Origin: an uncultured Flavobacteriales bacterium
Lineage (GTDB): Bacteria > Bacteroidota > Bacteroidia > Flavobacteriales_G > Salibacteraceae
DNA: 57,501 nt
Assembly: GCA_913062955.1 (NCBI GenBank)
Contig: CAJXZP010000021.1
Span: forward strand, 1 to 57,501
Direction of reading: 5' to 3'
Of the stretch, positions 40,070-48,694 are shown one piece after another; the first letter of the stretch is position 1; each line of letters opens with the position of its first letter. Both the position numbers and the translations under genes were made by a program. The notes under the pieces were generated by a model that worked only from the letters and a program-made list of their open reading frames with translations, did no database searches and had not been told where the DNA came from.

Positions 40070-41635
40070 CTATTTAATTTTCACCCCATTTTTAAACACC
40101 ACGGTTTTTAATGGTTTTCCATCTTCACCAAAAATCTCATACTTCCCATTTAATCGGCCGTTTTTATACGAGCTATGATTCACCAGAATCCCTTTTTCAT
40201 TGTACACTTTACAACTTCCATTGGGGCGATCATTTTTAAAATATTGCTCTCGCTTTATCTGTCCTTGCGGATAGTTGAAAATCCACTTACTTGTTTTTGA
40301 ACCCGCTACATACGCACCGGCAGATTCCAACTTCCCGTATTCCGTAAAATACTCCCACTTTCCATCTTTCAGGTTGTCTTTAAACAGACCCTGTTCACGC
40401 TTTACGGATTTAGGATACCAAAACGTCCACTCACCGGTACGGACACCATTATTCCATGGCCCCGCATATTTGGGATACCCCGCTTCAAACCAACCTTCCC
40501 AATCTCCATCTAACTTTCCGGCTTTAAAGCTTCCTTTATCCTTTAGTTTACCGGTCTCGAAATAAGAGATCCAGGCTCCTTCTTCTTTTCCTAATTGATA
40601 AGATCCTTGGGTAAAAACCTGCGCATTTTCCCAGTAACTCGTCCATTCGCCTTCTTCCAAATTCGATAGGTAAGTACCTGTTCTAAACAGTTTACCACTT
40701 TCAAAGTAAAAACTCCAAGTACCATTTTTTTCACCATTCACATACTCACCTTCCGACTCCTTATTCCCATTTGAGAAATAGACTTCCCAATGGCCATCCT
40801 CTTTCCCTTCCACATATTCTCCCGTCCAGTCTTTATCTCCATTATCGAAAAAAGCCTCCCAAGCTCCATTTCTAAAGTTATTTTTATACTGACCCGTATG
40901 ACTCAATTGTCCGTTCTTAAAAAACAACTCGTAGGCACCCTCAATCTTACCATTTACAAAATTCATCTTTTTCCATATATCCCCACCTTCATACCAATAG
41001 GTCCATGCACCCGAAAGAGCACCATCGGCAAATTCGCCTTGGTATTTAGCTTGTCCGGATTCAAAGTACTTTTTTGTTCCGCCATTACGAACTCCTACTA
41101 AAATAGAGGACTCCTCCTTTAATTCGCCTCCTGCATAATAATATCTAACCTTACCCGAACCGGAAACCACAATCTGTTCTCCATCCACGTCCCAAAAATC
41201 AATTATTTGACGAGCTCCTTCCACGCAATTTTCCGTTTTCCACAATTTTCCTGCAGGAGTCCAGAACCTCCATAGGGAATCACAGGCATCTTTTTTAAAG
41301 AACCCTTCTTCTCTTTTGGTTCCATTCTCATACCATGCGAGGTAAACACTATCTCTAACACCTCTTTTATAGTAGTTTTCAACTTCCTTATGTCCGTTTT
41401 CGTAAAACAGAATTTGTTTCCCATTTACGAATCCCCTCCGATATTCGGTTTCCTCACTCACTTTCCCCGAAGGGTACCAATAGGTCCATAAACCGGATTC
41501 TTTCCCGTCTAGTAAATCACCCTCACTACGTTTTTGAGTTTCAGCCTTGTCGTAGTATTCCACTAAATGGGTTAGCTCTTGTCCAAAAACCGGTGTAATT
41601 AGTCCAATAAAGAAGATAAAAATGATGTGACGCAT
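40070..41635 (-). CDS. MORN-repeat (YwqK-like) protein, exported
   Basis: From 41635 the protein has 521 residues: a signal peptide ('MRHIIFIFFIGLITPVFGQ') and then almost only MORN-type repeats of about 23 residues, around 20 in all. Each has the form 'NG.WE.YF.NG....GEYV.GK..G' (for example 'DGHWEVYFSNGNKESEGEYV'). Databases often label such proteins as YwqK antitoxins; nothing here suggests a toxin partner. The repeats would form a long beta-hairpin ribbon, probably periplasmic or on the outer surface. The ATG at 41653 overlaps a TACTTTTG -7 element, so 41635 is preferred. Confidence 0.9.
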   Translation of the reverse strand: MRHIIFIFFIGLITPVFGQELTHLVEYYDKAETQKRSEGDLLDGKESGLWTYWYPSGKVSEETEYRRGFVNGKQILFYENGHKEVENYYKRGVRDSVYLAWYENGTKREEGFFKKDACDSLWRFWTPAGKLWKTENCVEGARQIIDFWDVDGEQIVVSGSGKVRYYYAGGELKEESSILVGVRNGGTKKYFESGQAKYQGEFADGALSGAWTYWYEGGDIWKKMNFVNGKIEGAYELFFKNGQLSHTGQYKNNFRNGAWEAFFDNGDKDWTGEYVEGKEDGHWEVYFSNGNKESEGEYVNGEKNGTWSFYFESGKLFRTGTYLSNLEEGEWTSYWENAQVFTQGSYQLGKEEGAWISYFETGKLKDKGSFKAGKLDGDWEGWFEAGYPKYAGPWNNGVRTGEWTFWYPKSVKREQGLFKDNLKDGKWEYFTEYGKLESAGAYVAGSKTSKWIFNYPQGQIKREQYFKNDRPNGSCKVYNEKGILVNHSSYKNGRLNGKYEIFGEDGKPLKTVVFKNGVKIK

Positions 41636-41650
41636 TTGATGTATTTTCAA

Positions 41651-41658
41651 CAAAAGTA
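41651..41658 (-). promoter_or_regulatory. Predicted -7 element of the MORN-repeat gene
   Basis: The minus strand reads TACTTTTG, ending 15 bases before the ATG at 41635. Confidence 0.45.
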
Positions 41659-41768
41659 TACTGGCATCCGATTGGAATACCTAGGTTAACGAAAATATAT
41701 CCACATTTATTTCAGAATATATAATTGGTCTAATAATTCTTACTTTAGCAAAAAATACGAAGTACACC

Positions 41769-42452
41769 ATGGCCATTTCCAAAAGCACCATTCAGTTTTT
41801 AAAAGACCTTTCTAAGAATAACAATAGGGATTGGTTTGCCGAAAACAAATCCACCTATACTTCTGCACATGAAGACATCATTTTGTTTGCGGATAATGTA
41901 CTTGAATTATTAAATGAGTTTGACAAAATTGAAACCCCAAGTGGAAAAAAAGCTGTCAAACGTATTTACAAGGATGTACGGTTTAGCAAGAACAAAGATC
42001 CCTATAAGAACAATTTTGGACTGGGTTATGTTCGATCTGGAGCCAATAGAAGAGGGGGGTTTTACGTTCACATTCAACCCGACTCCCATTTTATTGGGGG
42101 TGGTTTCTGGTCTCCTGAAAAAGAAGATTTACAACGTATCAGAAAACACATTGAGACAGACGATTCCGAACTAAGAAGGGTTATTAATTCAAAATCCTTT
42201 ACATCCACTTTTGGGGAACTTCAAGGGGAACAACTTAAAACTGCCCCTAAGGGGTTTGATAAAGAACATCCTGCTATTGATTTATTGCGATACAAACAAT
42301 TTCTAATAGGAAAAGAGTTTAGTAACGAAGAGGTTCTCGCTAAAGACTTCCCAAAAACAGCAGCCGAAACATTAAAGGCAATGTTGCCATTTTTCGATAT
42401 AATGACAGAAATGCTAACCACCAACTTGAATGGAGAAAGCCTAATCGATTAA
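41769..42452 (+). CDS. DUF2461 (TIGR02453) family protein
   Basis: This 227-residue cytoplasmic protein has the DUF2461 hallmarks. 'FLKDLSKNNNRDWFAENKSTYTSA' is at the N-terminus, then 'RIYKDVRFSKNKDPYKNNFGLGY' and 'GGFYVHIQPDSHFIGGGFWSPEKEDLQRIRKHIE', and 'LKTAPKGFDKEHPAIDLLRYKQFLIGKEF'. Function is unknown. It directly abuts the end of the convergent RemB-like gene with no intervening base. Confidence 0.93.
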   Translation: MAISKSTIQFLKDLSKNNNRDWFAENKSTYTSAHEDIILFADNVLELLNEFDKIETPSGKKAVKRIYKDVRFSKNKDPYKNNFGLGYVRSGANRRGGFYVHIQPDSHFIGGGFWSPEKEDLQRIRKHIETDDSELRRVINSKSFTSTFGELQGEQLKTAPKGFDKEHPAIDLLRYKQFLIGKEFSNEEVLAKDFPKTAAETLKAMLPFFDIMTEMLTTNLNGESLID

Positions 42453-44051
42453 CTAAAAGTCCCAATCTTCATTAAATATTCCGGTACGAATTCCAATTCG
42501 CGGCCAAAAGATACTTCGAGAAACACCATCAATGGTTTCATTATACGTGGACAGGTTAATTTCTGCTCGAATATTGGCTTTTGCACTTAATAAATAGGAG
42601 GCTTTTAAATCAAATGTGGTTAACAATCTAGATACTCCTTGCCCAACTTCGACCCCGTAATCATAAGGTCGTTGATCATACGGTTTAAAAATATTAGCAC
42701 CATAACTAACGGTGTCACTACCCGAATCAATTCCCTGCATTAACACAGTGGTTTTCAATTCAATATAGAATTTATTAATGTAGTAATTCGCTAAAAACAC
42801 CCCTTCATTAAAGTTCGCCCCCGCAGCATGCGCTAAGGGTTGATTCATATGTCCGTATGCTTGTGACGATAGATTATGACTATACGTATAGGGTCTCACA
42901 TAATTAAACTCCCCTTGAAGGGTTAATCGATCAATATTAAAAGCATCGTAATATTTAACTCCGAGTTGCACCCCATATTTGTTTGCCCACCATCCCGTGT
43001 TGTCTCTTATTTCACTCAATTTAAATTCGTCCAAAACCAATTGACTATACAGTTTAACTTGGTTGGAAGCTTTAAAACTTACATTTAATCCCATCAATGC
43101 ATTATCACCCGAACCCATACTAAATTCAACTGGGCGAAGGAAAATAATTGGATTTAAATAGTTAGGGTCAAAGCCTCTATCCACCACCGAATCCTGCCCC
43201 ACCCATTGAATACTTTCAAAAAGGCCAACGCTCCATCTTCTAGCAATATTTATAGATAAATAATGGGAACTAGAATACTTGTCATTAGAGTTATCGGGTG
43301 CTCCAGGCACCTCATACACATCATCCATTTTGGCAAACAAATTTACATATTTAAAGCGCCAAATATTTGTGGTTATTCGAAAGTAATTATAATTCGTACT
43401 GGCATCACTTAATAATAAAGAGCGGTATCCTTCTCCAAACTTATTTTTCCCTCTACCCAATGTGAAATTGAAGTATTTGATAGGAGAATAACTAATATAC
43501 CCGTTTGAATTATTATAGTAATAGCCTAAGTCAGATCGGTAGCCCCACCCTTGACCTGGCACCACTTTATTTCTAAACACATAATTCTCGACATAACTTG
43601 GGAAACTGGAATTACTCCCCATAAAATTAATATTGACATCCAATACTTTCCCAACCATTCCCGAAAAGTTAAGTCCAATTCCTGTTTGGGCAAACGTTTT
43701 TGCATCTCTACCAGACTCAAACCCTACCAAAGCTTCACCCACTGGGGTTAAAGACAGCTTAACCGGAAATTTAACGGAATTCTTATTCAATTTCACATCC
43801 AATAAAAACTTATCGGTATAAAAGTCCGCTTGATACACTTGCTGGAACCACTCCGCACTATCTACATCCTGAGTTTGATACGGGAAAATATCTGGATGAA
43901 ACATAGAACCTAAAGTATCCATGTTATTTTGAATCGGAAGATTTATTTGCCTTTGAAAAGGAAGGTACAATCTATTTTGTGAGAATGTCTCTAGACTTAA
44001 AACAGTAATGGTCAACACCAACCAAAAACGATATGTATGGGTATATCTCAT
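42453..44051 (-). CDS. RemB-like outer membrane / Wzi-like beta-barrel protein (copy 1)
   Basis: This 532-residue protein has a signal peptide ending near 'LETFSQ' (about 25). The rest is rich in beta strands with alternating aromatic residues. Shared features with its upstream neighbour are 'NSSFPSYVENYVFRNKVVPGQGW', 'GRGKNKFGEGYRSLLLSDASTNY', 'FDPNYLNPIIFLRPVEFSMGSGDNALMGL' and 'LTLQGEFNYVRPYTYSH'. These fit gliding-motility RemB-type proteins and, more loosely, the capsule-assembly Wzi fold. An outer-membrane barrel role is inference. The start overlaps the stop of the upstream paralogue by one base (TAATG), so translation is probably coupled. Confidence 0.82.
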   Translation of the reverse strand: MRYTHTYRFWLVLTITVLSLETFSQNRLYLPFQRQINLPIQNNMDTLGSMFHPDIFPYQTQDVDSAEWFQQVYQADFYTDKFLLDVKLNKNSVKFPVKLSLTPVGEALVGFESGRDAKTFAQTGIGLNFSGMVGKVLDVNINFMGSNSSFPSYVENYVFRNKVVPGQGWGYRSDLGYYYNNSNGYISYSPIKYFNFTLGRGKNKFGEGYRSLLLSDASTNYNYFRITTNIWRFKYVNLFAKMDDVYEVPGAPDNSNDKYSSSHYLSINIARRWSVGLFESIQWVGQDSVVDRGFDPNYLNPIIFLRPVEFSMGSGDNALMGLNVSFKASNQVKLYSQLVLDEFKLSEIRDNTGWWANKYGVQLGVKYYDAFNIDRLTLQGEFNYVRPYTYSHNLSSQAYGHMNQPLAHAAGANFNEGVFLANYYINKFYIELKTTVLMQGIDSGSDTVSYGANIFKPYDQRPYDYGVEVGQGVSRLLTTFDLKASYLLSAKANIRAEINLSTYNETIDGVSRSIFWPRIGIRTGIFNEDWDF

Positions 44052-45556
44052 TAAAAATCGTAATAAAGGTTGCGTAAATTTGTTTTCACCCCAAAGTAAA
44101 CCCAGTTGGTATTAGGCCCAAAGGAATCCACTCGGTATCTCACTCCCATATTCACCATCAGGTTTGTTATAGGATTAAGCAAATAGGCCACATTAGCCTC
44201 GTAATTATCTATCAGATGTTGTTTAGTTGCCGATTTGTTTAAATGTCCAATAACCCCTCGAAGGCTACCCAGAACACGCTTATAACGATAACTAATCCTG
44301 AAATTTAATTCCGTAAAATCTTCCATTTTTTGCAATGCCAAGGGTTGGTTAAAATGAAAGTAATCGACATAGTTATTTTGGGTGCCATAAATATTTTGCC
44401 CTACCTGATTAAATTCCGCTTGAAGATTCAATCCTTGAACCTGTAGCACATCGTACATTTTAGTTCCTATTTGAAACCCGGAACCACCTCCATTTGTGCC
44501 GTAAGAAAACTGCCCGTAAAACCCCACATGGGTAAATGGTTTTACAAATGCATTCAAACCTAAAATGGAGCTCACCAAGGTATCATTACTCTTTATAGCG
44601 GTCGTTAGAAAAGGAACAGGATTCAAGAACACCGGGTCAAAATCTTGGGATTTGGTATATTCATTCCAACGCTCCCATATCACTCCTTCAAATAAACCGA
44701 TTTCAATTTTTGGACTGGGCTTAAAAGTCAGGTAATTAAAATTAGCTTGTTTTTTAGCAAATAAATCATCCCCAGTGGTCGATTGCACTCCCTTAACCCG
44801 AGTCAAATTTTGAAGTGACGCCCAATTGGCATGGTAATTCACTTTATTCTCAAATAGACTCAACCCTACCTGTAAAAACAAATAAGGAGCGGTATTATCA
44901 GATAACAGTAAGGACCGATATCCATTTCCAATAAACATTTTATCCTGCCCAAATTGCACACTTACATTCTTGGAGGCTTGGAAATTAACAATACCGGTAA
45001 CTACCGGGTAATCATATCCCGAATATTTGAAAGGCTTTGCTTTTCCTTGACCTGGAACTACGTTACTGGCACGGATCATACTGTCTACATAACTTGGGAA
45101 ATAGGATTGTGTTTCATAGAAATCGGTCCGGAAATACACTTTATCTGTAATATTACCTTGAACCAATATAGCCCTCGTATTAGTCGTTATCTGACCTTCC
45201 GAACTGTCTTCAAAATCATTCCCTAATTCCAAGTTCATTAATACATCAAAGGTCAGGTACAAATCCTCCGCTTCAATTACCACAAGGTTTTCCCGAAACA
45301 ACTTCCTTCCTATCCAGTTTTGATATTCTCTAGTGGTATATCTGTCGTTGGTTCTTTTGACCAGGGTATCGTAATCGGACTTATTTAAAAGGAGCGGTTT
45401 AAAAGACAAATGAATAATTGAATCACTTTCATACAATTGGCGCATGGCGTCATGACTAGTAACCGGATCAAAGGGTAGCAATGTTTTTTGTGCCATGACC
45501 TGGGTAAATCCCAAGTAGAGTGAAATAAATAGAAAGCAGATTATAACTTTTTTCAT
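44051..45556 (-). CDS. RemB-like outer membrane / Wzi-like beta-barrel protein (copy 2)
   Basis: From 45556 the protein has 501 residues with a signal peptide ('VIICFLFISLYLGFTQVMAQ'). It is a clear paralogue of the next gene: 'QSYFPSYVDSMIRASNVVPGQGK', 'GQDKMFIGNGYRSLLLSDNTAPY', 'FDPVFLNPVPFLTTAIKSNDTLVSSILGLNAF', 'LNLQAEFNQVGQNIY' and 'NQPLA' match at the same relative places. The two sequences have diverged widely outside these blocks. deoC lies 19 bases upstream on the same strand and may share a transcript. A role in gliding or surface polysaccharide is inference from RemB/Wzi. Confidence 0.82.
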   Translation of the reverse strand: MKKVIICFLFISLYLGFTQVMAQKTLLPFDPVTSHDAMRQLYESDSIIHLSFKPLLLNKSDYDTLVKRTNDRYTTREYQNWIGRKLFRENLVVIEAEDLYLTFDVLMNLELGNDFEDSSEGQITTNTRAILVQGNITDKVYFRTDFYETQSYFPSYVDSMIRASNVVPGQGKAKPFKYSGYDYPVVTGIVNFQASKNVSVQFGQDKMFIGNGYRSLLLSDNTAPYLFLQVGLSLFENKVNYHANWASLQNLTRVKGVQSTTGDDLFAKKQANFNYLTFKPSPKIEIGLFEGVIWERWNEYTKSQDFDPVFLNPVPFLTTAIKSNDTLVSSILGLNAFVKPFTHVGFYGQFSYGTNGGGSGFQIGTKMYDVLQVQGLNLQAEFNQVGQNIYGTQNNYVDYFHFNQPLALQKMEDFTELNFRISYRYKRVLGSLRGVIGHLNKSATKQHLIDNYEANVAYLLNPITNLMVNMGVRYRVDSFGPNTNWVYFGVKTNLRNLYYDF

Positions 45557-45575
45557 AATGGAAATATACAATGGA

Positions 45576-46394
45576 TTATGTCAGGTCAGCGATAATGTTC
45601 TTTAACAAACTGCTTGCTCCAATTCTAAAATAACGTTTATTCATCCAATTATTACCCAATACATGCTGTACCAAATTCCAATATTGCATAGCGTCACTTG
45701 AACTAGAAATACCACCAGCCGCCTTAAATCCGACCATTTTTTGTGAATTAAAAAAATGATCCTTAATGGCCAAACACATGACTAGGCTCGCTTCGATAGA
45801 TGCACCAGAAACACCTTTCCCGGTGGATGTTTTAATGAAATCAGCGCCATTTTCCATCACCACCATAGCGGCCAAATACACCTGTTCCAGATTTAATTCA
45901 CACACCTCCAATATGACCTTGAGATGAGCCTTCCCTGCGGCATTCGCAAAGGCTTTAATTTCTTTCCCTAAGGATTCATAATCATTATCCAGAACCATCC
46001 CTCTATTAATGACTACATCTATATCATCGGCCCCTGCCTTCGCAGCGTTCGCGACTTCCAAGACTTTCGACTCTAAATTGGCTTGACCATGAGGGAAAGA
46101 TGCAGCTACACATGCAGTGCTAATCTCGCTACCTTTCAAGAGTTTCGATACTTCAGCGGTGAAATTAGAATAAACACATATGGCCGCTACCTTGTCCCTA
46201 TTATTCTTCTTTAGTAATTTCAATCCATTAACTACAAATGCATTTACAGAAGCAGGACTATCGTTCGCATGTAAGGTGGTTAAATCTATACACGTTAATA
46301 CTTTTGTTAAATCGGACGCATTAAAATTTGAACTAAAATCTTGGTTTGATCTCATTTCAGTGCGTACCCAATCTTGTAGTTCCGTATGGTTCAT
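45576..46394 (-). CDS. deoC: Deoxyribose-phosphate aldolase
   Basis: DeoC splits 2-deoxyribose-5-phosphate to glyceraldehyde-3-phosphate and acetaldehyde in deoxynucleoside catabolism. The 272-residue protein shows 'CIDLTTLHANDS' and 'GADDIDVVIN' (Asp126). The Schiff-base lysine is K188 in 'ADFIKTSTGKG', and the second active-site lysine is K224 in 'VGFKAAGGIS'. No other nucleoside-catabolism gene is adjacent. A TonB terminator (46423-46451) lies just upstream, so deoC is probably transcribed separately from the tonB genes. Confidence 0.96.
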   Translation of the reverse strand: MNHTELQDWVRTEMRSNQDFSSNFNASDLTKVLTCIDLTTLHANDSPASVNAFVVNGLKLLKKNNRDKVAAICVYSNFTAEVSKLLKGSEISTACVAASFPHGQANLESKVLEVANAAKAGADDIDVVINRGMVLDNDYESLGKEIKAFANAAGKAHLKVILEVCELNLEQVYLAAMVVMENGADFIKTSTGKGVSGASIEASLVMCLAIKDHFFNSQKMVGFKAAGGISSSSDAMQYWNLVQHVLGNNWMNKRYFRIGASSLLKNIIADLT

Positions 46395-46420
46395 AGTCTA
46401 AAATTGAAGATCTAAAAGTA

Positions 46421-46451
46421 AAAAAGCCTTGACAACTAATGCCAAGGCTTT
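46421..46451 (-). terminator. Intrinsic terminator of the second tonB gene
   Basis: AAAGCCTTG (46423-46431) and CAAGGCTTT (46443-46451) form a perfect 9-bp stem with an 11-base loop. On the minus strand the stem is followed by six T. It lies 23 bases after the tonB stop at 46474. Confidence 0.9.
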
Positions 46452-46473
46452 CCATTCTATTTGTAAATTACAG

Positions 46474-47145
46474 TTATTGTAACTTAAATACGATAGGTAA
46501 ATTAAAACGAACCCTTACGGCTTTACCACGTTGTTTACCGGGACTCCAGGTAGGCATTGATTTCACTACTCGAATAGCTTCTTCATCACATCCACCACCA
46601 ATTCCACGTAAAACACGTACATCGGTAATCTTACCATTTTTCTCTACTACGAAAGACACATATACCCTACCCTGAATATTGTTATCCTGAGCAATATTTG
46701 GATAATTCATATTTTTACCGAGATAGGCATACATTTTTGCATCCCCACCAGGAAAGGAAGGATTAGTCTCTACAATTGTAAAAATTTCCTCTTCAGCTGC
46801 TTCTTCCTCTTCTTCTACGGCCACAATCTCAATGATTTCATCTTCATCGGATTCAGAGTCCTCAATTTCCAACTCTTCTTCAATCTCCTCATCATCTTCC
46901 ACAATCTCAATAATGGTTGCTGGTGGTGGGGGTGGAGGGGGTGGAGGTAACTCTTGTTGCGTAATAGGAATAATTTCTTCATCCTCTTGATCCAATACTA
47001 GTTTACCTAGTTCTTGAAGGCGCGCATCATACGTTTTCCATTCAAAGGACAATAACAACACTGAAAGTGCCACTACTGCTCCAATCATGAAGTACATAGA
47101 CGTCTTTTTATTTACATCAACTTCTGGATTTTTTTTAACTTCCAT
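46474..47145 (-). CDS. Energy transducer TonB, acidic-linker type
   Basis: This 223-residue TonB-family protein has a single N-terminal membrane helix (about 17-34) and a periplasmic linker. The linker has nine consecutive Pro (67-75), then a strikingly acidic stretch rich in E and D (about 80-120). The C-terminal TonB domain reads 'NPSFPGGDAKMYAYLGKNMNYPNIAQDNNIQGRVYVSFVVEKNGKITDVRVLRGIGGGCDEEAIRVVKSMPTW'. It would carry proton-motive energy from an ExbB/ExbD complex (not in the window) to outer-membrane transporters such as SusC. It follows a second TonB gene by 62 bases. Confidence 0.95.
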   Translation of the reverse strand: MEVKKNPEVDVNKKTSMYFMIGAVVALSVLLLSFEWKTYDARLQELGKLVLDQEDEEIIPITQQELPPPPPPPPPATIIEIVEDDEEIEEELEIEDSESDEDEIIEIVAVEEEEEAAEEEIFTIVETNPSFPGGDAKMYAYLGKNMNYPNIAQDNNIQGRVYVSFVVEKNGKITDVRVLRGIGGGCDEEAIRVVKSMPTWSPGKQRGKAVRVRFNLPIVFKLQ

Positions 47146-47207
47146 GTGTATCCAATTTTTAGTTTGCTAAAATAGCAAGAATATTTTTAATATTTGTCAG
47201 CTCTATG

Positions 47208-47879
47208 TTACTTTAACGTAAAAATAATAGGGAGTACATAATATACCCCTACCTTTTTACCTCCCTGTTTTCCAGGTTTCCACAACGGCATACTAGAAAT
47301 AACACGAATTGCTTCTTCATCAAAACCAAATCCCTGCGGATTTAAAACCTCTACTTCCGATATAGAACCATCTTTATTAACGATGAATTGGACAAATAGT
47401 TTGGATTCAAGTCCGTTTTCTTGTGGGAAATTTGGATAATTGGTATGTCTCCCCAAATACCGATACATGGCGGGCTCTCCCCCAGGAAATTCTGGCATCT
47501 GTTCCGGTATCCTCATTATCGTTTCTTCCACAAACGGTTCTGGTTCTGGAGTGAAAATAATAGTAGCCGTCACCTTGGGTTCCGGTTTCACCGGTTCCAA
47601 TAGTGGCTCTGGATCTGGCTCCACAAACGGCTCGTCCGAAGGTTTGGGAGGCACAGGTTTAGGTGGGGGTGTGGTCTTTGGTGTACGTAAAGTTATCGGA
47701 GGAAGGTCATCCGGTATATCAATAACCTGCCCGAGCGGGTTACAAACAATTACGGGTTCCACAGGTGATCTATATTCAAATGCGAGTAGGGTGGTGCTTA
47801 AGGCCACAATTAATCCTATCAGGAAATACTGTGGTGATTGTCTTCTGTAATCTTTGTTGGAGGACTTTTTTTGTTCCAT
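47208..47879 (-). CDS. Energy transducer TonB, proline-rich-linker type
   Basis: This is a second 223-residue TonB protein with the same layout: N-terminal helix (about 18-34), linker, and C-terminal domain ('MPEFPGGEPAMYRYLGRHTNYPNFPQENGLESKLFVQFIVNKDGSISEVEVLNPQGFGFDEEAIRVISSMPLWKPGKQ'). The linker (about 58-118) is Pro-rich and mixed-charge, not acidic. The N-terminus 'MEQKKSSNKDYRRQSPQYF' parallels 'MEVKKNPEVDVNKKTSMYF' of the next gene, supporting the start at 47879 even though it overlaps the VanZ gene by 61 bases. Probably duplicated and now specialised for different receptors (inference). Confidence 0.95.
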   Translation of the reverse strand: MEQKKSSNKDYRRQSPQYFLIGLIVALSTTLLAFEYRSPVEPVIVCNPLGQVIDIPDDLPPITLRTPKTTPPPKPVPPKPSDEPFVEPDPEPLLEPVKPEPKVTATIIFTPEPEPFVEETIMRIPEQMPEFPGGEPAMYRYLGRHTNYPNFPQENGLESKLFVQFIVNKDGSISEVEVLNPQGFGFDEEAIRVISSMPLWKPGKQGGKKVGVYYVLPIIFTLK

Positions 47880-48259
47880 GTCTTAAAGTTTTTAGGAGAT
47901 CCATAAATAATTAAAAACAGAATTACACCTATAATACCACCAACAGTGTTGGCATAAAAATCGGCTAACTCTGCGGACCTAGAAACAAACTTCGTGCCTT
48001 GAATTATTTCCACCAGACCTCCGAATGGAACAGACACGGAAAGAGCGAATAAAATGGGATGTTTTTTTAATGTTGGAAATTGCGTTTGACGCACATTCCC
48101 TAGGATTAAAAGGAAAGTAAAAACACAATAAAAAAAGAAGTGTACGACTAAATCAGCATTGGACATATGTACTTTAGGAAATTCCCTTCCAGGAATAAAA
48201 CTGAGCACCGCAATTAGCAGTGCCCAGAATAGTGTGGCTTTGTTTTTTTGTAAATACAA
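47819..48259 (-). CDS. VanZ family membrane protein
   Basis: This 146-residue VanZ-like protein has four predicted hydrophobic helices (about 9-23, 38-55, 69-83 and 106-121). The family pattern is 'LSFIPGREFPKVHMSNADLVVHFFFYCVFTFLL' and 'PFGGLVEIIQGTKFVSRSAELADFYANTVGGIIG'. Function is unknown; VanZ itself gives low-level teicoplanin resistance. The reading frame opens with TTG at 48259, and no ATG or GTG lies between it and an upstream in-frame stop, so TTG is the probable start. The gene is 13 bases after gcvH and overlaps tonB by 61 bases. Confidence 0.87.
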   Translation of the reverse strand: MYLQKNKATLFWALLIAVLSFIPGREFPKVHMSNADLVVHFFFYCVFTFLLILGNVRQTQFPTLKKHPILFALSVSVPFGGLVEIIQGTKFVSRSAELADFYANTVGGIIGVILFLIIYGSPKNFKTWNKKSPPTKITEDNHHSIS

Positions 48260-48272
48260 AGCAAATTATATG

Positions 48273-48653
48273 TTAACCTGTAATTAAAGCTTCGTAAGCT
48301 GCTGCATCCAAAAGGTCATCTAATTGAGAAGGCTCAGAAATTCTAATCTTCACCATCCAACCTGCACCAAAAGCATCCGAATTAACCGTTTCTGGAGCAT
48401 CTTCTAGGTCTTGGTTAACTTCCAAAACCTCCCCCGATAAAGGCATATACAAATCAGACACGGTTTTAACCGCTTCCACAGTACCAAAAGTTTCTTCTCT
48501 ATCCAAAGTATCACCTTCAGTGTCTACTTCAACGTAAACAATATCACCAAGCTCTCCTTGAGCATAATGGGTAATTCCAATAGTAGCAACGTCACCATCC
48601 ATTTTAATCCATTCGTGATCTTTTGTGTATTTTAATTCTGCAGGTATTGCCAT
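48273..48653 (-). CDS. gcvH: Glycine cleavage system H protein
   Basis: GcvH carries the aminomethyl group on a lipoyl-lysine between the P, T and L proteins. The 126-residue protein shows '[37 protein letters not shown]', the lipoylation site K63 in '[20 protein letters not shown]' and '[26 protein letters not shown]'. The other glycine-cleavage genes are not here. Its place between sprA and vanZ is the usual flavobacterial arrangement as I recall it and probably reflects conserved order, not shared function. Confidence 0.97.
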   Translation of the reverse strand: MAIPAELKYTKDHEWIKMDGDVATIGITHYAQGELGDIVYVEVDTEGDTLDREETFGTVEAVKTVSDLYMPLSGEVLEVNQDLEDAPETVNSDAFGAGWMVKIRISEPSQLDDLLDAAAYEALITG

Positions 48654-48694
48654 GATAAATTATATTAATGTTTTTATGTTCAAAATTTGAATCC

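Noticed and set aside
40070-41635. Possible toxin-antitoxin system (YwqK label)
   Set aside because: The MORN repeats explain the similarity; the protein has a signal peptide and there is no toxin gene next to it.
47440-47850. Gly/Ser-rich 136-codon plus-strand frame opposite the proline-rich TonB
   Set aside because: It is the reverse image of Pro-rich codons (CCN read as NGG), a known artefact of TonB linkers.
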